From: Legionella moravica DSM 19234
GTDB taxonomy: Bacteria > Pseudomonadota > Gammaproteobacteria > Legionellales > Legionellaceae
Length of the DNA: 64,000 bases
Direction: 5' to 3'
NCBI RefSeq assembly: GCF_000423305.1
Contig: NZ_KE384000.1
Coordinates: 1-64,000, forward strand
Shown: positions 18,735-28,185 of the stretch, piece by piece
Layout of the letters: each line of letters opens with the position of its first letter
How positions within the stretch are numbered: the stretch's first letter is position 1
Notes under the pieces: generated by a model
The model's input: only the letters and a program-made list of their open reading frames with translations
What the model was told of the DNA's origin: nothing
Databases searched by the model: none
Position numbers and translations under genes: made by a program

Positions 18735-18763
18735 TTGGCCATACTCCCTTAGTCTGTGATAAT
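18735..18763 (+). promoter_or_regulatory. Candidate sigma-70 promoter of valS
   Basis: TTGGCC and GATAAT are 17 bases apart and end 30 bases before the valS start. The -10 box is close to consensus; the -35 keeps only TTG. Confidence 0.45.
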
Positions 18764-18793
18764 ATTCTTCGTTTTACCAGTACAGGCTCAAAC

Positions 18794-21559
18794 ATGGAAA
18801 AAACCTATTCCCCCGAAGCCATAGAACAGGCTTCCTATAAGAAATGGGAAAGTCAAAATTACTTTCAACCCCGAGGTGATGGAAAACGCTTTAGCATTAT
18901 GCTACCTCCTCCCAATGTTACAGGCAGCTTGCATATGGGACATGGTTTTCAACACACCATTATGGATGCATTAACTCGTTATCATCGTATGCTTGGAGAC
19001 AAAACCCTTTGGCAGCCGGGGACTGATCATGCCGGAATTTCAACTCAACTGGTCGTTGAGCGCCAATTAGAAGCCCAAGGAATTTCCAGAAAAGATCTCA
19101 CTCGAGAAGAGTTTCTGGATTGCGTTTGGAAATGGAAGAATGAATCAGGCAACACGATTACCCAGCAGATGAGACGCTTGGGCGATTCCGTGGATTGGAG
19201 TCGTGAACGATTCACTATGGATGAAGGTTTGTCTGCAGCCGTTCAGAAAGTATTTGTTCAGCTCCATGATGAAGGATTAATCTACCGGGGTACTCGCCTG
19301 GTAAACTGGGATCCCAAACTCGGTACTGCAGTTTCTGATCTGGAAGTGCTGTCTGAAGATGAAGAAGGCTCGCTATGGCATATTCGTTATCCAGTAGTCG
19401 ATTCCAATGAATTTGTCGTGGTAGCAACCACGCGGCCTGAGACCCTTCTTGGCGACTCCGCTGTTGCAGTTCACCCTGATGATCCTCGATTCAAACATTT
19501 GGTTGGCAAGCAGGTTCATCTCCCGCTTTGCGATAGAACCATACCCGTTATAGCCGATGAGTATGTCGATAAAGAATTCGGTAGTGGTTGCGTCAAAATC
19601 ACACCCGCACATGATTTTAATGATCATGAAGTAGGCAAACGCCATCAATTACCGCTCATCAATATTTTAACGAAAAAGGCAACAATTAATAAAAATGCCC
19701 CATTAAAATATCAGGGCATGGACCGGTTTGTTGCCCGAGAACAAATAATTAAAGATCTGGAAGAAACAGGGGCATTAGTTAAAACAGAACCTCATCAGTT
19801 AAAAGTTCCACGCGGTGAAAAATCCAATGTTGTTATTGAACCTTTATTAACCGATCAATGGTATGTAAAAACGAAACCATTAGCTGAACCCGCCATAGCT
19901 GCAGTTAAAAAGGGGGATATTCGCTTTATACCTGAGACCTGGACTAAAACCTATTATCAATGGATGGATAATATTGAAGACTGGTGTATCAGTCGTCAAT
20001 TGTGGTGGGGACACAGAATACCTGCCTGGTACGATAACCATGGAAACATTTATGTAGGGTACAGTGAAAACGATGTTCGTTTTAAATACAAAATAGATGA
20101 TGCCACCCCCCTGAAACAGGATGAAGATGTTCTCGATACCTGGTTTTCATCTGCACTTTGGCCTTTTTCTACTTTAGGCTGGCCGGAACGCACTCCAGAA
20201 TTGGAGCAGTTCTACCCTACGTCAGTACTGGTGACAGGATTTGATATTATATTTTTCTGGGTCGCTCGTATGATCATGATGGGCTTGAAATTTACAGGAA
20301 AAATTCCCTTTAAAGACATCTTTATTACTGGATTAATTCGAGACAGCGAAGGACACAAGATGTCCAAATCCAAGGGAAATGTCCTTGATCCGCTGGATAT
20401 AATCGATGGAATAGACATTGAGTCTCTGGTTGCGAAACGAACCTCCAATCTCATGCTCACTTCAGTGCGTGACAAAATAATTAAAGCGACTCGGAAAGAA
20501 TTCCCCGAAGGCATCAATGCCTACGGTACGGATGCTTTACGTTTTACCTATTGCTCCCTTGCGTCGACCGGGCGTAACGTTCGTTTTGATGTAGGCCGCG
20601 TTGAAGGCTATAGAAACTTCTGTAACAAAATATGGAATGCTGCCCGCTATGTGCTGCTCAATATCGATGAAGAACACATTGATTTTGGTGACGGCGCCTT
20701 CCAATACAGTCCTGCCGATCAATGGATACTCTCACGTCTGCAACGAACGATAGGAAAAGTACACCATTATTTTGAAACCTATCGGTTTGATTTATTGGCG
20801 AATACTCTTTATGAATTCGTATGGCATGAGTATTGTGACTGGTATCTGGAGTTATCCAAACCGGTTTTACAGGATGAAAATGCACTGAGCGCTCTGAAAA
20901 GAGGAACGCGAAGAACGCTCATCCACGTTCTTGATCAGATATTGAAACTACTGCATCCGTTAATGCCTTTTATTACAGAAGAAATTTGGCATAGAACAAC
21001 CAAATTTACTAATGAAAATGGGAATAGCATTATGCTAAGCAGCTATCCTCAAGTCGATGAGCAATTTATCAATGATACCATTGAAGAAGAACTGGATTGG
21101 CTCAAAGCAGCAATTCAGGCGATTCGAACTATTCGAAGTGAAATGTCTATTTCACCTGCCAAATTAATCCCGTTATCCATTCGTAATATAACTCCTGCGC
21201 TAGAACAGCGCGTAGAGAAATATAAGCAAACGCTTAAAGCATTAAGTAAAGTGACGGATATTTATTATTTGGCGGCAGATGAAAAAATCCCGGTTTCAGC
21301 AACGGCTGTTTTAGGGGAAATTGAATTACTCATTCCCATGGCCAATTTAATTGATAAGGAAGCTGAATTAGTTCGACTGGCAAAAGAAGTAGCCAAGCTG
21401 GATAAAGATATTGCTCTTGCTCAGGGCAAATTGAATAATCCCAAATTTACTGATAAGGCTCCTGCAGAAATTATTGCCAAGGAACAAGAGAAATTGGCTC
21501 AAGCTCAAATTGCCAAAGACAAACTGTTACAGCATAAAATCAGGATTGAAACCTTATAA
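18794..21559 (+). CDS. valS: Valyl-tRNA synthetase
   Basis: A 921-residue class I aminoacyl-tRNA synthetase that charges tRNA-Val. The ATP-binding HIGH motif reads HMGH at residues 47-50, and the KMSKS loop lies at 522-526. Between them is the CP1 editing domain with ATTRPETLLGDSAVAVHP and the GTDHAGISTQ block. The anticodon-binding domain is followed by a C-terminal coiled coil (residues about 855-921: EAELVRLAKEVAKLDKDI), which is diagnostic of ValS against IleS. Length is normal. A candidate promoter and a terminator flank it, so it is probably transcribed alone. Confidence 0.98.
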   Translation: MEKTYSPEAIEQASYKKWESQNYFQPRGDGKRFSIMLPPPNVTGSLHMGHGFQHTIMDALTRYHRMLGDKTLWQPGTDHAGISTQLVVERQLEAQGISRKDLTREEFLDCVWKWKNESGNTITQQMRRLGDSVDWSRERFTMDEGLSAAVQKVFVQLHDEGLIYRGTRLVNWDPKLGTAVSDLEVLSEDEEGSLWHIRYPVVDSNEFVVVATTRPETLLGDSAVAVHPDDPRFKHLVGKQVHLPLCDRTIPVIADEYVDKEFGSGCVKITPAHDFNDHEVGKRHQLPLINILTKKATINKNAPLKYQGMDRFVAREQIIKDLEETGALVKTEPHQLKVPRGEKSNVVIEPLLTDQWYVKTKPLAEPAIAAVKKGDIRFIPETWTKTYYQWMDNIEDWCISRQLWWGHRIPAWYDNHGNIYVGYSENDVRFKYKIDDATPLKQDEDVLDTWFSSALWPFSTLGWPERTPELEQFYPTSVLVTGFDIIFFWVARMIMMGLKFTGKIPFKDIFITGLIRDSEGHKMSKSKGNVLDPLDIIDGIDIESLVAKRTSNLMLTSVRDKIIKATRKEFPEGINAYGTDALRFTYCSLASTGRNVRFDVGRVEGYRNFCNKIWNAARYVLLNIDEEHIDFGDGAFQYSPADQWILSRLQRTIGKVHHYFETYRFDLLANTLYEFVWHEYCDWYLELSKPVLQDENALSALKRGTRRTLIHVLDQILKLLHPLMPFITEEIWHRTTKFTNENGNSIMLSSYPQVDEQFINDTIEEELDWLKAAIQAIRTIRSEMSISPAKLIPLSIRNITPALEQRVEKYKQTLKALSKVTDIYYLAADEKIPVSATAVLGEIELLIPMANLIDKEAELVRLAKEVAKLDKDIALAQGKLNNPKFTDKAPAEIIAKEQEKLAQAQIAKDKLLQHKIRIETL

Positions 21560-21570
21560 TGACTTAATCC

Positions 21571-21603
21571 ATGCGTTGCTCAAGATTCTCTTGGGCAATG
21601 CAT
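21571..21603 (+). terminator. Terminator of valS
   Basis: A 14-base stem (ATGCGTTGCTCAAG with CTTGGGCAATGCAT, including two G-T pairs) and a five-base loop start 11 bases after the valS stop. The following bases GATTTTC are moderately T-rich. Confidence 0.65.
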
Positions 21604-21638
21604 GATTTTCATAAAACGAAAGGAAGCCCTGACAGGTG

Positions 21639-22901
21639 ATGACCCAGCACAAAACCCTAAAAGCCTATGCATTCCCCATTATTTTGCTCCTATCCGTTAC
21701 ATTGGGTGGTTTTACAGGCTCCTGTCTTGATCATGACACTGCACTGAAGTTAAAACCTCTTGGTGATGTTTTTCTTAATTTAATTTTTACCGCAATAGTC
21801 CCACTGATTTTCTTTAGCGTCTCGTCTGCAATTGCTCGTGCAGGTTCCATTGAGAAACTTAAGTCACTCATTGTTTATATGGCTCTGGTATTTCTTTTTA
21901 CAGGACTCATGGCTGCCCTGTACGCGATGCTGACTGTTCAATTATTCCCTCCTGCTGAAGGGGTAACTTTGCAACTGGTTATGCCAGAAAAAGTGGAAAC
22001 GATCCATTTTTCCGACCAAATTGCCAATATATTCACCGTATCTGATTTCTCTGATCTGTTATCGCACAAACACATTCTTGCATTGATCGTGTTTTCAATT
22101 CTTGTCGGTCTCGCTGTGTCCAGTTCTAAAGAAAAAGGGACGGCTTTTAAATCCTTTTTACAATCAGGTGAAGAAATATTCATGCGGTTTTTTGGGCTTA
22201 TTATGTATTACGCCCCCATTGGATTTTATGCTTATTTCGCGGTAATGGTCAGTGAGTTGGGAACGCAATTGCTGGACAGTTACCTTCGTATCACCGTATT
22301 GTATTATGCATCGGGCTTAATCTATTTTTTAGTGTTCTTTTCCTTTTATGCCTATTTAGCTGGGAAAATACCAGGTATCAAATTATTCTGGTCTAACGCC
22401 TTTTTACCGATGATTACTGCCTTAGCTACCTGCAGCAGCGCTGCCAGTATCCCCGCAAATTTAGCAGCGACAAAACAAATGAAGGTAGCCCCCGAAATTT
22501 ATGAAACTGCAGTTCCTCTTGGTACCCTCATCCATAAAGACGGTTCAGTAATTGGTGGAATGTTTAAAATTGCCTTTTTGTTTGGGGTTTTTCATTTAAA
22601 TTTTTCGAGCTTGCCAGTTATTCTCACCGCATTAGGGATATCCCTGCTGGTGGGTACAGTCATGGGCGCAATACCCAGCGGAGGAATGCTTGGGGAATTA
22701 TTGATTTTGAATGTTTATGGTTTTCCCCCCTCTGTTTTAATAGCTGTCGCTGCCATCAGCATTATCATTGACCCGCTCGCAACAATGATCAATGTAACAG
22801 GCAATAGCGTAAGCAGTATGATGATCGCACGCCTTATGGAAGATAAAACATGGCTACATTCCTCCCAAAAAATAATGCTTCCTAATAGGCAATGTCCCTA
22901 A
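21639..22901 (+). CDS. Dicarboxylate/amino acid:cation symporter
   Basis: A 420-residue inner-membrane symporter of the DAACS (GltP/DctA) family that takes up glutamate, aspartate or C4-dicarboxylates with protons or sodium. Eight hydrophobic helices are seen. The re-entrant loop has the serine-rich signature ALATCSSAASIPANL, and the second loop region has GTLIHKDGSVIGGMFKIAFLFG, where other members have NMDG-like residues, followed by IPSGGML and DPLATMINVTGNS. The expected substrate-binding Asp and Asn/Arg region is present at the end. I chose the ATG at 21639 over the GTG directly before it. Probably transcribed alone. Confidence 0.9.
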   Translation: MTQHKTLKAYAFPIILLLSVTLGGFTGSCLDHDTALKLKPLGDVFLNLIFTAIVPLIFFSVSSAIARAGSIEKLKSLIVYMALVFLFTGLMAALYAMLTVQLFPPAEGVTLQLVMPEKVETIHFSDQIANIFTVSDFSDLLSHKHILALIVFSILVGLAVSSSKEKGTAFKSFLQSGEEIFMRFFGLIMYYAPIGFYAYFAVMVSELGTQLLDSYLRITVLYYASGLIYFLVFFSFYAYLAGKIPGIKLFWSNAFLPMITALATCSSAASIPANLAATKQMKVAPEIYETAVPLGTLIHKDGSVIGGMFKIAFLFGVFHLNFSSLPVILTALGISLLVGTVMGAIPSGGMLGELLILNVYGFPPSVLIAVAAISIIIDPLATMINVTGNSVSSMMIARLMEDKTWLHSSQKIMLPNRQCP

Positions 22902-22965
22902 AGTTTTATTATAATGTTCCCGGACTGAATGGAAGCACCGATTGTTCAAATTACTCCAATCTACT

Positions 22966-23232
22966 CCCTCTCCCGCGCCGGGAATTTGAATAATACAAAG
23001 ATGCCTTTTCGCGGGACGAGGGCTGGGGAGAGGGAATGGGACATTCTGTGTTAAGGCAACAAGCTCGTTATTTACTGATTTTTGTTCGCAATGAACAATG
23101 CCTGTAAGCGATTTTTCTAAACGAGACCAGAGTTCATTATCAGTACACATTAGAAGCCTTCCCTCTCCCCAACCCTCGTCCCGCGAAAAACCATCATCAC
23201 CTCGCCTCAAATTCCCGGCGCGGGAGAGGGAG
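22966..23232. repeat. Two inverted copies of a CCCTCTCCC...GGGAGAGGG palindromic repeat
   Basis: A unit of about 70 bases that begins CCCTCTCCCCAACCCTCG and ends GCGCGGGAGAGGG occurs in opposite orientations at 22966-23037 and 23161-23232. Around it, CTACTCCCTCTCC-like and GGAAGCAC-type flanks are also mirrored, so the whole of 22916-23275 can fold into one long arm. The same unit occurs three more times, in direct orientation, at 46.5-47.2 kb. There is no coding evidence inside it. It may form a strong structure in the 3' end of the symporter transcript. Confidence 0.8.
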
Positions 23233-23380
23233 TAGATTGGAGTAATTTGAACAAGCTGTGCTTCCATTGAGTCTGGGAAAATCATAATAAATATTTTAGA
23301 ACGTTGTTTAATCAATAATAACTTTATCAGCTTGTCCCAATATCTATCTCTGCCATATCAACCGGGTCTATAATGAATAA

Positions 23381-23542
23381 ACAGAATTATCGGATAGTAT
23401 TTGCCAACTTGTGGGCTTTAACGGTATAGATATCCATGCAGGGGATACCTTCACTCAACTTTGTGCCGATAAAATCTCGGATTATAAAAATAATGATCGT
23501 TGGAGTAGCAGAGATAACGGTGGTTGGTTTGGTATTCAATAA
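23381..23542 (+). pseudogene. Short remnant of a lost gene
   Basis: Fifty-three codons are open without a start codon and end in TAA at 23540. The translation has protein-like composition (FNGIDIHAGDTFTQLCADKI then RWSSRDNGGWFGIQ at the end), unlike random frames here. No ribosome site. It looks like the C-terminal end of a degraded gene, but I do not recognise the family. Confidence 0.4.
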
Positions 23543-23584
23543 ATTGAATGCCCAATAGGACTTTACACAAATCAGGATTGGCTT

Positions 23585-24202
23585 ATGAACCCACAAACAA
23601 CATCGGTTAAAAATCTGGGAATAGTGCTGTTTCACAACTTTGAGACACTGGATGTATTTGGGCCGCTGGAGATGTTCGGAATGCTTCCCAATCAGCTGAA
23701 CAGTATATTAATTTCCGAACACAAAGGATTGGTTAAATCAGCACAAGGTCAATCAGTTCTCTCAGATTACAGCTGGCAGGAAGCACCTCATTTACATCTT
23801 CTGCTCATTCCTGGAGGGATAGGAACACGCACAGAAATCCATAATGAACAGTTAATCTATTGGCTCCAACATCGTTGCGAACAGGCTGAAATGATTTTAT
23901 CAGTCTGTACAGGGGCAGCCTTGCTTGCCAAAGCAGGAGTACTGGATGGACATAGGGCAACAACAAACAAATTAGCCTTTGACTGGGTAAGCAAACAAGG
24001 CCAAGACGTACAATGGATTAAGAAAGCTCGCTGGGTAGATGATGGCAAGATCATTACCTCATCAGGAATTTCAGCTGGCATTGATATGAGTCTCTATGCC
24101 ATTTCACGACTTTTTGGTGAATCAGTACGTGATGATATTGCAAAAAGAGCCGAATATAATCTCAATACTGATCCCAACAATGATCCGTTCATGATTGTCT
24201 GA
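23585..24202 (+). CDS. DJ-1/PfpI family protein
   Basis: A 205-residue protein with the class I glutamine-amidotransferase-like fold of the DJ-1/PfpI superfamily. The nucleophile elbow is ILSVCTGAALLAKAG with Cys108, preceded by LLLIPGGIGTR. The N-terminal acidic-residue region NFETLDVFGPLEMFG and the late SSGISAGIDMSLY block place it near isonitrile-hydratase-like members and the N-terminal half of AraC-type regulators, but there is no DNA-binding domain here. Activity could be isonitrile hydration, glyoxalase-like or redox-protective; the sequence does not decide. It converges on the SDR gene at 24236. Confidence 0.85.
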   Translation: MNPQTTSVKNLGIVLFHNFETLDVFGPLEMFGMLPNQLNSILISEHKGLVKSAQGQSVLSDYSWQEAPHLHLLLIPGGIGTRTEIHNEQLIYWLQHRCEQAEMILSVCTGAALLAKAGVLDGHRATTNKLAFDWVSKQGQDVQWIKKARWVDDGKIITSSGISAGIDMSLYAISRLFGESVRDDIAKRAEYNLNTDPNNDPFMIV

Positions 24203-24235
24203 CGGACAGCGCCACACTCAATCGGTATGCCGTTA

Positions 24236-24835
24236 TTATCGGGCGTGGTAAATCTTGCCCGTTTGTAATCCCTCGACACTTTTACTGAATGCATGAGCTA
24301 CCCGCTGAACTGGAACGGGTTCAAAGCCTCGAAAATAAGATCCATAGACATCCAATGCTTCTGTTACTACCGTTGGACTTACAGCATTGATTCGAATGCC
24401 TCTGGGCATTTCGATTGCTGCAGCCGTAACAAATCCATCGATGCCGCCATTAACCATTGCAGCAGAAGTTCCGGCAGCAATAGGATCGTGATTTAAAATC
24501 CCGCTTGTGAGGGTAAACGATCCCGAATCATTCATATAATTTAAGCCGATTAAGACACAATTCACTTGCCCCATCAGCTTGCTGTTTAATCCCACATAAA
24601 ATTCGCTGGCAGTCATTTCAGATAAACCAAGAAAAGACACTCGCCCCGTGCTCAGAACTACCGCATCGACTCGTCCCACCTTCTGATAAAGTGCTTTAAT
24701 GGAATCAGGCTCTTCAATATTGACTGTGTATTGGCCACGTGAATGCCCCACACAAATGACTTCATGACGCGTTTTTAATTCTGCAATCACTGCAGAGCCA
24801 ATTAAACCAGTACCTCCAATTACCATAACTTTCAT
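24236..24835 (-). CDS. Short-chain dehydrogenase/reductase without the usual catalytic Tyr-Lys pair
   Basis: A 199-residue Rossmann-fold protein. The N-terminal VMVIGGTGLIGSAV is the dinucleotide-binding loop, and CVGHSRGQYTVNIEEPDS the cofactor-selecting region. VVLSTGRVSF occupies the place of the NAG motif, and RGIRINAVSPTVV is the conserved SDR strand. Where typical SDRs have YxxxK this protein reads TSAAMVNGGI, so the catalytic Tyr and Lys are both absent. Related small SDRs with this feature exist in proteobacteria. I prefer the ATG at 24835 because AGGGG lies six bases upstream; an ATG at 24841 is too close to that site. Confidence 0.85.
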   Translation of the reverse strand: MKVMVIGGTGLIGSAVIAELKTRHEVICVGHSRGQYTVNIEEPDSIKALYQKVGRVDAVVLSTGRVSFLGLSEMTASEFYVGLNSKLMGQVNCVLIGLNYMNDSGSFTLTSGILNHDPIAAGTSAAMVNGGIDGFVTAAAIEMPRGIRINAVSPTVVTEALDVYGSYFRGFEPVPVQRVAHAFSKSVEGLQTGKIYHAR

Positions 24836-24841
24836 AACCAT

Positions 24842-25479
24842 CCCCTGGTTCTGTGAACCGATTATTATTTCGCTTGTTCATGTCAGACCAATGTCCATTA
24901 AAGGAGTTAAACACCATTCCCAAAGTAGTCAATTGTGCTCCATGCGCGTTCTGGAATATTATTATATGTTCAATCAAATAAGTACAGTTATCGATACAAA
25001 TGACCTGACACTCATCCAGACTAAAGAGTAATGAAAGCTTTTGCCGAGTGTAAAAGCATCCAAGCCTGTTAGTACATTTGAACCAAAAACACCTGTTGAC
25101 ATCTATATTACAAGAGGGAATAGTGTGATGGATTGAGGCAGCACAGCTGCCTCATAAGCTGGAGACAGATCATACCCGAGACACTTGGTCAATGACTTGC
25201 TATTAAACTCATTAGAAACTAAGGTTAATAGTGCTGTCTTTTTAAACCTGATTTCTTTGCTTGATTTAGCCATATCAGAAATGATTAGGTTAAAGTAGAG
25301 GAATGAACGTAGTAAAACAATGTTAGATGTAAAAGTATCAACATCATAACCGAATTGACATAAGGTTATGAAGTTAAATGCGTGCGGGATACTGTGCGCT
25401 GGGGACAGGCTATTTATCGGATGTCGCAAGGATGGCCTTGATATTCATTTCAACACTATTAAGCATAAGGATTGTGACT
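24842..25479. other. Long intergenic region with a terminator-like palindrome
   Basis: About 640 bases between the SDR gene and the DUF1566 gene. I see no convincing gene. A minus-strand frame at 25103-25429 has no ribosome site. A GGTTCTGTGAACC palindrome sits at about 24848-24860 and matches the core of the inverted repeat at 50 kb. A GAGGCAGC hairpin is at 25135-25153. Confidence 0.5.
25135..25153. terminator. GAGGCAGC hairpin upstream of the DUF1566 gene
   Basis: A perfect 8-bp stem (GAGGCAGC with GCTGCCTC) and three-base loop. The same stem is found right after this gene's stop and after the related gene at 54341, so it appears to travel with this gene family. Confidence 0.55.
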
Positions 25480-27009
25480 ATGCAAAGAATTCAACGACAT
25501 TATATCAAGTATGCAATACTCATATCGGTTCTCACCTGTTTGATGCTGTCAAGTGTTCAGGCTGCCAATCGTTTGTGGACGTTTACACCGCAAACACCAA
25601 CTGAACTTACTATATCAAGAGGAGAAACAGCTCAGGTTAGTTATCTTATCACGAACTACACTTCCACCAGTAAAAATCTGGTGATGAAACCTATTACAGG
25701 CATCACCCAAAGCGAACCCTGTAAAGCTCCATCCCAAGGAACCTGTACATTGAAGCTCATCATAGACGGTTCTACTTTACAAGGCGATGTGCAAGGCGGG
25801 CCTATTTTATGTAAGCTGGCTAATAAATTAAAGTGCCAAGGACCAAGCACAGCAGATGCTTTAAATATTCATCTGAATGAACAACCGCCTGTACAGCAAT
25901 ATACGATTACACCCTCCGCAGATGCTAATGGCACTATAACGCCAGAAACACCACAAGTAGTGAATGAGGGAACAAGCCTATCGTTTACCGCCAATCCTAA
26001 TACCAGCTTTGGGGTCAATGAGTGGTTATTAGATGGCAACGCAGTACAATATGGCGGCACCAGCTACCAATTGAGTGATATAAATGCCAATCATACAATT
26101 GCAGTGACTTTCAGTCAGGCCACTTTGTCGCCGATGATTGACGGCCTCACTCTGTCGATTAACAGTCCTTATCCCGCCTCAGATCCCGCATTGACAGGAA
26201 CTGCGCGGATTATTCGCATAGAAAATACGGGGTCTATACCTGCAAGTAATATTCAGGTAAGTTCTTCCGCTTTTCCTGCAGGCACATCAATAACCAGTAA
26301 TACCTGCACCGGCACCCTTAACCCAGCAGCAACCTGCGACATTACGATTACTCCCGGAAGCACTGCCAGTGCTAATGCAAGTAATATTCCATGCAACACC
26401 TCACCAGGCTCCACCCCTGTACCGACTGTAGTGACTGTCTCTTCAGATACTGCACCATCTGCTAATATTAATGTTCTGGTGTTAGGACATGGTTGTGTTT
26501 ATCAGGGAGGATATGTGTTTTCTGTAGACGATACCACTTCTAATATGGGCAGTATAGGCGGGAAAGTTGCAGCATTAAGCGATGAGCCAGGTCCAACCTA
26601 TCTGTGGTCGGGAGGATACAATGACACCGCAGCAAACAGTCTCCTCGATGGATTAAGCAATACCAATGCTCTTGCAACCCCAGTAGGTCAATATCCAGCA
26701 GCACAATCCTGTCTCAACAAAAGCGACCAGGGATTTACTGACTGGTACTTGCCGGCGATTTGTGAGTTGGGGCGCTATGTAGGTATTAATACGAATGCAG
26801 GCTGTGGATCGAACAGACCCAATTTGTATACAACACTTTATTTGAAAAGTTTAGGTGGTTTAACCACTGTCAAATACTGGAGTTCTTCCGAGTATACAGG
26901 CAATTCTATCTACAGCGCCTGGGTGCAATATTTTGGCTGGGGAGACCAGTATTATGACGGTAAGACCCTGAGTAATTACGTCAGATGTATTCGAGCATTT
27001 ACTCCTTAA
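25480..27009 (+). CDS. Secreted Lcl_C (DUF1566) protein with InlB-type repeat, copy 1
   Basis: A 509-residue exported protein. I start it at the ATG at 25480, which has AAGGA ten bases upstream and opens directly into a signal peptide (cleavage near SSVQA); an in-frame start at 25378 would bury that leader. After the leader comes a beta-sandwich region (ANRLWTFTPQTPTELTISRG), then one divergent InlB B-type repeat (about residues 145-210, with NEWLLDGNAVQYGGTSYQL), a second beta region with CTGTLNPAATCDITITPG, and a C-terminal Lcl_C/DUF1566 domain (GFTDWYLPAICELGRYVG, then YWSSSEY and VRCIRAF). The fold is related to C-type lectins and ligand binding is likely. Two paralogues lie at 54-58 kb. 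Confidence 0.85.
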   Translation: MQRIQRHYIKYAILISVLTCLMLSSVQAANRLWTFTPQTPTELTISRGETAQVSYLITNYTSTSKNLVMKPITGITQSEPCKAPSQGTCTLKLIIDGSTLQGDVQGGPILCKLANKLKCQGPSTADALNIHLNEQPPVQQYTITPSADANGTITPETPQVVNEGTSLSFTANPNTSFGVNEWLLDGNAVQYGGTSYQLSDINANHTIAVTFSQATLSPMIDGLTLSINSPYPASDPALTGTARIIRIENTGSIPASNIQVSSSAFPAGTSITSNTCTGTLNPAATCDITITPGSTASANASNIPCNTSPGSTPVPTVVTVSSDTAPSANINVLVLGHGCVYQGGYVFSVDDTTSNMGSIGGKVAALSDEPGPTYLWSGGYNDTAANSLLDGLSNTNALATPVGQYPAAQSCLNKSDQGFTDWYLPAICELGRYVGINTNAGCGSNRPNLYTTLYLKSLGGLTTVKYWSSSEYTGNSIYSAWVQYFGWGDQYYDGKTLSNYVRCIRAFTP

Positions 27010-27025
27010 ACACGTTAACCCTTTT

Positions 27026-27044
27026 GAGGCAGCGAAGCTGCCTC
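27026..27044 (+). terminator. Terminator hairpin after DUF1566 copy 1
   Basis: The stem GAGGCAGC with GCTGCCTC and loop GAA begins 17 bases after the stop codon. It is preceded by four T and followed by only a mixed AT stretch. Confidence 0.65.
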
Positions 27045-27123
27045 ATATCTACCCCAAAAGCCATCAATAGAGATGCTTCAATGTGAATCATGGATGCATT
27101 ATTCTCGCAGACCAATCGATAAT

Positions 27124-27861
27124 TTATTTCATATCGCGACTGAAATAGGTGTTATAAATAGCAAGATAGGAACCATCAGAGACCATTTGCAATAAAGCTG
27201 AATTGATTTTATTGATCAATGTTTTATTCTTTTTCAGGGCTAATAAACCATAACCATTACCTATTGCTATGTGAGCCCCTACCAGTTTAAATGTGTTCAT
27301 ATGATTTATAATTAAATATCTGGCCAAATTATTGTTCATAATAATGACATCAACATCATGATTAACTAATGCGGTAATCATCTCGGACATGGCTGAGAAC
27401 TGTTTGATTGCATCCTTTGTACTAAATTGAGTATTTATAAAAGGGTAATATAATGTGTTCGTTAAAACACCTATAGTCAGATTTTTGATATCTTTGACCT
27501 CATTAAGCGTGTCATTGGTACTTAATGTCACAAATTGAGCATCACTATTTAAATACGGCAAGCTGTAAATATAATTTCCTGTGCTTGTTGTTTCTATTGG
27601 AGTTGCCGAAAAGATCAAATCAACAGTGCCTTGATTCAGTAATTGTATTTGATCGGATAATTTTGTCGCTTTATACATGCATTTCAATTTAATCCGCTTA
27701 CAAAGAGCATTCATTAAATCAATGTGAAATCCATAAAAACTTTTACCACCATCGGTGGAAGTAGAAAATGGAGGGGCAAAAGGAATTACACCGATGTATA
27801 TTGGAGCACTATGCACAAAAAGAGAACCACATAAAAATAAGATAGCCACACACAGTTTCAT
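27124..27861 (-). CDS. Periplasmic solute-binding protein (SBP_bac_3 type)
   Basis: A 245-residue exported binding protein of the family 3 amino-acid type. The ATG at 27861 has AAAGGGG upstream and opens into the signal peptide (cleavage near FVHSA); an earlier in-frame start would put 29 unrelated residues in front. Family features: YIGVIPFAPPFS at the mature N-terminus, GFHIDLMNALCKRI, a LLNQGTVDLIFSATPIE ligand-site stretch, and the hinge segment DVDVIIMNNN. No permease or ATPase gene is adjacent. It may therefore act with a distant ABC system or as a sensor-like orphan. Confidence 0.85.
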   Translation of the reverse strand: MKLCVAILFLCGSLFVHSAPIYIGVIPFAPPFSTSTDGGKSFYGFHIDLMNALCKRIKLKCMYKATKLSDQIQLLNQGTVDLIFSATPIETTSTGNYIYSLPYLNSDAQFVTLSTNDTLNEVKDIKNLTIGVLTNTLYYPFINTQFSTKDAIKQFSAMSEMITALVNHDVDVIIMNNNLARYLIINHMNTFKLVGAHIAIGNGYGLLALKKNKTLINKINSALLQMVSDGSYLAIYNTYFSRDMK

Positions 27862-27974
27862 ACAAAGCACCCCTTTCAATGTTATTTTAAATCTAGGAGG
27901 GGTATGAACCATTGTCAAACTCGGACGACTAAATCTTCTACACATCATCGAAAAACCAGTTCAGTGCTAATCTC

Positions 27975-28175
27975 TTGATTCCGCGGCCACAGCCGCGGAA
28001 ATTAGAAATGCAGCATGTACTCGCATCTCAAGCGAACTCCCGCGGCAGTGACTGCGGGATTGTAGCCTGTTTGCGAGCAAACAGGCTCAGGTTTCTCTAG
28101 CGTTTGGTGCATAAAATCCTGTTTGCGAGCAACCAGGCAACTTAACTGAGACATAGCCCGATAGCAAGCACACTC
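27975..28175. repeat. Dispersed palindrome cluster (first of three)
   Basis: This carries CCGCGG-centred palindromes (about 27980-27998 and 28037-28060) and two copies of a CCTGTTTGCGAGCAAACAGG-type inverted repeat (about 28068-28088, and an imperfect one at 28117-28137). The same two palindrome types, also interleaved, occur at 38.2-38.4 kb and 50.6-50.85 kb. No gene. Confidence 0.75.
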
Positions 28176-28185
28176 GACAAAACAA

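Noticed and set aside
22854-23315. 153-codon minus-strand open frame
   Set aside because: It lies mostly within the palindromic inverted repeat and overlaps the end of the symporter gene; composition follows the repeat, not a protein.
25103-25429. 108-codon minus-strand open frame before DUF1566 copy 1
   Set aside because: No ribosome site, no recognisable family, and it runs through the terminator-like hairpin.
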